Source of the DNA: DASRAP01 sp964503275
GTDB taxonomy: Bacteria; Gemmatimonadota; Gemmatimonadetes; Gemmatimonadales; Gemmatimonadaceae
Length of the DNA: 64,000 bases
NCBI GenBank assembly: GCA_964503275.1
Contig: CAZCZO010000007.1
Coordinates: 62,001-126,000, forward strand
Reading direction: 5' to 3'
The translations under genes were made by a program, and so were the position numbers. A model generated the notes under the pieces. That model was not told the DNA's origin. It made no database searches and saw nothing but the letters and a program-made list of their open reading frames with translations. This document shows, piece by piece, positions 61,275-64,000 of this stretch (the stretch's first letter is position 1; each line of letters opens with the position of its first letter).

Positions 61275-61585
61275 AGCGTGATCCGCTGTCGCGGGGTTTG
61301 CAGGATCGGGCGCTGGGTGTCGGTGCGCACCAGCCGGACGATCTCGGAGACGGCCACGCCGGCCAGGTCGCGCACCACGATGCCGCCCTTCGGCACCTCC
61401 TCGTCATACACGACTTGCGCCAGCTCGTGCCGACGCGGACCGTAGACCCAGACCAGCTCGCCGTCGTCCACGAGCCGCAATTCCGCCTCGGCCGCACGCA
61501 GCCGGACCTGCGGCCCACGCTCGGCATCGCCACGGCGAGTCGCGACGTACTGCACGACCTGCAGCGGATGATGGGTCCGGCTCAT
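61271..61585 (-). CDS. Conserved-looking small protein of unknown function (104 aa)
   Basis: The 104-residue protein has no recognised domain. It is beta-rich: QVVQYVATRRGDAERGPQVR, EAELRLVDDGELVWVYGPRR and GGIVVRDLAGVAVSEIVRLV. The last could be a small barrel of the aspartate-decarboxylase or translation-factor type, but this is a guess. It overlaps the upstream STAS-like gene and the downstream PLP enzyme by four bases each, so it is certainly translated if its neighbours are. Its place between a STAS/ATPase pair and a sulfur amino-acid enzyme gives no clear role. Confidence 0.75.
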   Translation of the reverse strand: MSRTHHPLQVVQYVATRRGDAERGPQVRLRAAEAELRLVDDGELVWVYGPRRHELAQVVYDEEVPKGGIVVRDLAGVAVSEIVRLVRTDTQRPILQTPRQRITL

Positions 61586-62148
61586 GCGGCAGCGCCGAAG
61601 GGCGGACGGATGAGGGGGCCGTCCTGCACGAGGAGCCGGCGCTGGACGAGGGCGGCGACCGCGACCTCGACGACCTCGACGGCGATCGCGAGCGCGGCCG
61701 CGACGGCGGCCGTCTCCTGCAGCCGTTCGCGGACGATGGTCTCCCAGATCTGTCGTTCCAGCGGATCCACGACGCCCACGAGGCGGTGCGCCCCCGGGCC
61801 GATGGTGCGCACGACCAGCGCCAGGCGGTCCCGCTCGAGCACCTGCTCGATGGCGTCGAGGTGATCGTCGGAGATGCCGTCGAACAGGAAGCAGCCCTCG
61901 TACCCGACGGTGTCACTGCACGCGCGCCGGACCAAGGTCGCGACGATCTCGTCGGCGCAGGAGAAGTCGATCAGGCCCACGCGCGAGAAGTCGATGACCG
62001 TCAGCGTCGCCGCCGCGCGCTGGGGCAGCCGGGCCTCGATGCCCGAGCGCACGGCGCGCCCCGTCGCGCGGGTCACCAGATCGTTATAGACCGGCTGATA
62101 CGCCGCTTCGAGGATCGCGCCCACATCGATGTGCGTCTGCTGCATCAC
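61582..62148 (-). CDS. STAS-like regulatory protein (188 aa)
   Basis: The middle of the protein looks like a STAS/DUF4325-type domain: ATLTVIDFSRVGLIDFSCAD followed by EIVATLVRRACSD. This is the strand-helix unit that in anti-anti-sigma factors carries the phosphorylated Ser; here SC and S residues are candidates. CFLFDGISDDHLDAIEQVLE follows. The C-terminal 60 residues (LERQIWETIVRERLQETAAV then ALVQRRLLVQDGPLIRPPFG) look like a helical or winged-helix part. It overlaps the ATPase gene by four bases. It is probably the switch partner of that ATPase, inferred. Confidence 0.7.
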   Translation of the reverse strand: MMQQTHIDVGAILEAAYQPVYNDLVTRATGRAVRSGIEARLPQRAAATLTVIDFSRVGLIDFSCADEIVATLVRRACSDTVGYEGCFLFDGISDDHLDAIEQVLERDRLALVVRTIGPGAHRLVGVVDPLERQIWETIVRERLQETAAVAAALAIAVEVVEVAVAALVQRRLLVQDGPLIRPPFGAAA

Positions 62149-63023
62149 GCGGCTCGGCCAGGGATGATGATGGAGACCTGCGCCCCAGGGAACGACGACA
62201 GACCCTCCCGCAACGGCACGTCACTGTCCCAACTGGGAACGATAGCGATGCGCGCCGTTCCGGACCGGACCGCCAACTTCCCGTCCCAGGTACCCAGGAA
62301 GCGGCGGATGCCCGCGAAACCCTGGCCGCGGCCCGGATCGGGGAACCGCGACTGCCCCTGGATCACGGAAGCCTCCAGTGCCCGGGCGTCGGACCAGCGG
62401 TCGCCGAAGCGCCGCGCATGCGCGGGGGCCAATGAAGCCGCGAAGCCCACGCCGGCGTCGCAGACCGCGATCTGCACGACGCGCCGCGCCAAGCTGCGCC
62501 AAGTGTAGGTCTGGACCATCACCCAGCCCCCGCGGCCCGCATGTTCGACGATGTTCTGGCAGGCCTCCGACAGCGTCATCGCGAACCGGCCGATCATGCG
62601 CACATCGGCCTGCAGCTGCTGCCCCAGGATCGCCTCGGAGCGCTCCTGGATGCTCCCCACGACCCGGTGCACGTCCTCGGAGCCGGCGATGGCGGTCATC
62701 GGTAGCCAGACATCGTTCGACTGTCCGGTCCGGCCGGTGGGGATGCGGCCGCTGAGCTCGAACAACTCACTGGCGTAGGTGAAGAAGTCCGCGCGATGCC
62801 AGTAGGACAGCGTCCGCTCGGTCTCGGGCACCAGGAGCGTGGGGCGCGTGGCGCGGGACTGGGCCACGCAGAGCAGCGACGCCAGCCCGTAGGGCGTGCC
62901 GAAGGTGGTGTGCCGTGCGTCGAGGATGAGCTTGGCATCCAGCGGATGCGCGGCCGCCTGCGTGATGACCTGTTCGAACGACGATTCCGTGAGGTCGTCG
63001 GGAATGGTGATGACAGCGCTCAC
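62145..63023 (-). CDS. STAS-like + histidine-kinase-type ATPase fusion protein (292 aa)
   Basis: The N-terminal 100 residues look STAS-like (MSAVITIPDDLTESSFEQVI, LILDARHTTFGTPYGLASLL). The C-terminal part is a GHKL ATPase of the anti-sigma/serine-kinase kind. The N-box is in FAMTLSEACQNIVEHAGRGG, G1 in QIAVCDAGVGFAAS and G2 in GRGQGFAGIRRFLGTWDG. No membrane helix or DHp domain is present, so it is not a sensor kinase. It is likely to phosphorylate or bind a STAS partner, as SpoIIAB and RsbW do. It is joined by ATGA overlaps to the PfkB gene and the STAS-like gene. Confidence 0.85.
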   Translation of the reverse strand: MSAVITIPDDLTESSFEQVITQAAAHPLDAKLILDARHTTFGTPYGLASLLCVAQSRATRPTLLVPETERTLSYWHRADFFTYASELFELSGRIPTGRTGQSNDVWLPMTAIAGSEDVHRVVGSIQERSEAILGQQLQADVRMIGRFAMTLSEACQNIVEHAGRGGWVMVQTYTWRSLARRVVQIAVCDAGVGFAASLAPAHARRFGDRWSDARALEASVIQGQSRFPDPGRGQGFAGIRRFLGTWDGKLAVRSGTARIAIVPSWDSDVPLREGLSSFPGAQVSIIIPGRAA

Positions 63024-64000
63024 GCGGGGATCGGCTCTCGACGAAGGAAGTACGCGAGGCTGGTCGCCCCGCGATGGTCCACATTCCGGGCGGCGGCCTC
63101 AGCTGCGGCCACCAGCGCCACGTCGAAGTTATCACCCGCGCACAGCCGGGAGAAATACGTCGCGCCGAACACGTCGCCGCAACCCGTGGGATCGGGGGCC
63201 GCGCTGCGGGTCGCGGCCGCCGGGACCCGCGCCGTGCGTATGGCTCCGCTGCTCACGCCCCAGCGGTCGCGCCGCGTGAGGTCGGCGAGCCCCGAGACGC
63301 CGGGGGCGACGAAGTACACCGCGCCGCGCGCGCCCAACGTGACCACCAACGACGACACGCCGACCGACAGGGCGGTGGCCGCGAGGGCCATGCCGTCGGG
63401 CGCCATCAAGGCCAGTTCGTCCTCGTTGACCTGCACCGCGTCGAAGCAGCGACACCAGGCGGCGACGTCGGCGAGCGGTTGGGGCGTCCGCAGCCCGGTC
63501 GCGTCGATCCCCAGGGTCAGTGAATGCAGGTCGCAGTAGATGGGCCCGGCGAAGTGCTGCCGCAGCAGCGTCGCCGTGGCCAGATCCAGTTCGTTCCCCG
63601 CGATGAGGTTGATGTACAGGGCGTCGAGATCGCGCAGCAACGGGACCAGCGCCTGCCACTGCCAGCCGGGCACGCCGCCGATGAGGCGCTCGCTGCGCCG
63701 CGCGTCGTCCAGGTAGCGCAGTTCGACGCGATTGGTGGGGGAGGGCACCGCGACCGCCGCCGCGTCGGGGGCCAGGCGCCGCAGCGAGCGCAGCCAATGC
63801 GACGCCCGCGGCGCCAGGTCGTCGCCGACCTTGGCGATCGGCACGATCTCCCACGAGGGCGGCAGCGCCGCGTCGCAGGCGGCCAGCGCGTACGCGATGC
63901 CCCCCCACTCCTCGACGGCCGCGGCACGGGCATCCCTGCCGTGGATCACGTCCCACACGAACGTGCCGAGCACACCGAGTCGTCGGCGGCGCGGCGGGCG
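63020..64000 (-). CDS. PfkB-family carbohydrate kinase (5' end at or beyond window edge)
   Basis: This is a ribokinase-fold sugar or nucleoside kinase. Its beginning LGVLGTFVWDVIHGRD is the first strand of the fold. The anion hole and catalytic Asp lie in PDPTGCGDVFGATYFSRL (GCGD instead of the usual GAGD). Also visible are AVQVNEDELALM and SSLVVTLGARGAVYFVAPG. The frame stays open to base 64000 with an Arg-rich RPPRRRR stretch before the first strand. The start is therefore either the GTG at 63973 or just outside the window. The substrate is not evident. It heads a run of overlapping genes with the STAS/ATPase pair. Confidence 0.88.
   Translation of the reverse strand, partial: RPPRRRRLGVLGTFVWDVIHGRDARAAAVEEWGGIAYALAACDAALPPSWEIVPIAKVGDDLAPRASHWLRSLRRLAPDAAAVAVPSPTNRVELRYLDDARRSERLIGGVPGWQWQALVPLLRDLDALYINLIAGNELDLATATLLRQHFAGPIYCDLHSLTLGIDATGLRTPQPLADVAAWCRCFDAVQVNEDELALMAPDGMALAATALSVGVSSLVVTLGARGAVYFVAPGVSGLADLTRRDRWGVSSGAIRTARVPAAATRSAAPDPTGCGDVFGATYFSRLCAGDNFDVALVAAAEAAARNVDHRGATSLAYFLRREPIPA

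Overview
The window is a very GC-rich, gene-dense bacterial chromosome segment with 51 protein-coding genes (one cut at each window edge) and two tRNA genes. I saw no rRNA, phage, insertion sequence or CRISPR. Several features point to Gemmatimonadota, a Gemmatimonas-like organism. They are the GC content, diderm envelope genes (TonB-dependent receptors with carboxypeptidase-regulatory N-termini, a beta-barrel protein, many lipoproteins), large VPS10/BNR-repeat proteins, a giant BIG2/putative-Ig lipoprotein, and many starts that lack a Shine-Dalgarno sequence. This assignment is inference from gene content; no marker phylogeny was run.

Layout. Bases 1-9800 hold a response regulator (cut by the window start), a small unknown protein, thiD coupled to an M48 lipoprotein protease, an rRNA methyltransferase coupled to a prepilin peptidase, two secreted lipoproteins, a DUF445 membrane protein and lon. 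Bases 9801-13864 form the translation and secretion cluster ffh, rpsP, rimM, trmD, rplS, rnhB. Bases 13865-21970 are one unit: a promoter, a structured leader, a 2550-residue surface lipoprotein gene and two strong hairpins. Bases 22168-23517 hold a cation/proton antiporter whose stop codon lies inside a tRNA-Lys gene. Bases 23567-27510 look like a glycolipid island: two paralogous GT4 glycosyltransferases around two phosphatase-type enzymes. Bases 27574-31676 carry mltD, moaC, holB and a NhaR-like LysR regulator.

Bases 31858-44483 hold a large TonB receptor, a 5'-nucleotidase, purE-purK, a VPS10/BNR protein and an active/inactive pair of M16 peptidases. Next come tRNA-Asn, uvrA divergent from an ABC exporter, an FHA-PP2C signalling operon with a tiny third gene, an HD phosphohydrolase, a metzincin lipoprotein with a beta-barrel protein, and a second TonB receptor with an acidic lipoprotein. 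From 57409 to the window end is a minus-strand run of eight tightly packed genes. Reading in the direction of transcription they are a PfkB kinase, a STAS-ATPase, a STAS-like protein, an unknown protein, a trans-sulfuration enzyme, ftsE, ftsX and an EnvC-like peptidase.

Themes. Compact operons with ATGA or TGATG stop/start overlaps are the rule. A TANNNT-like hexamer sits 6-7 nt before the start codon of about ten operon-first genes, the signature of leaderless transcription. Two longer predicted transcripts (rpsP and the giant gene) instead begin almost at a stem-loop. Most convergent junctions carry GC-rich hairpins with no T-tract. The best candidates for undescribed biology are the structured leader of the giant gene, the PfkB/STAS/ATPase operon, the tRNA-Lys/antiporter overlap and two genes that lack any canonical start codon.
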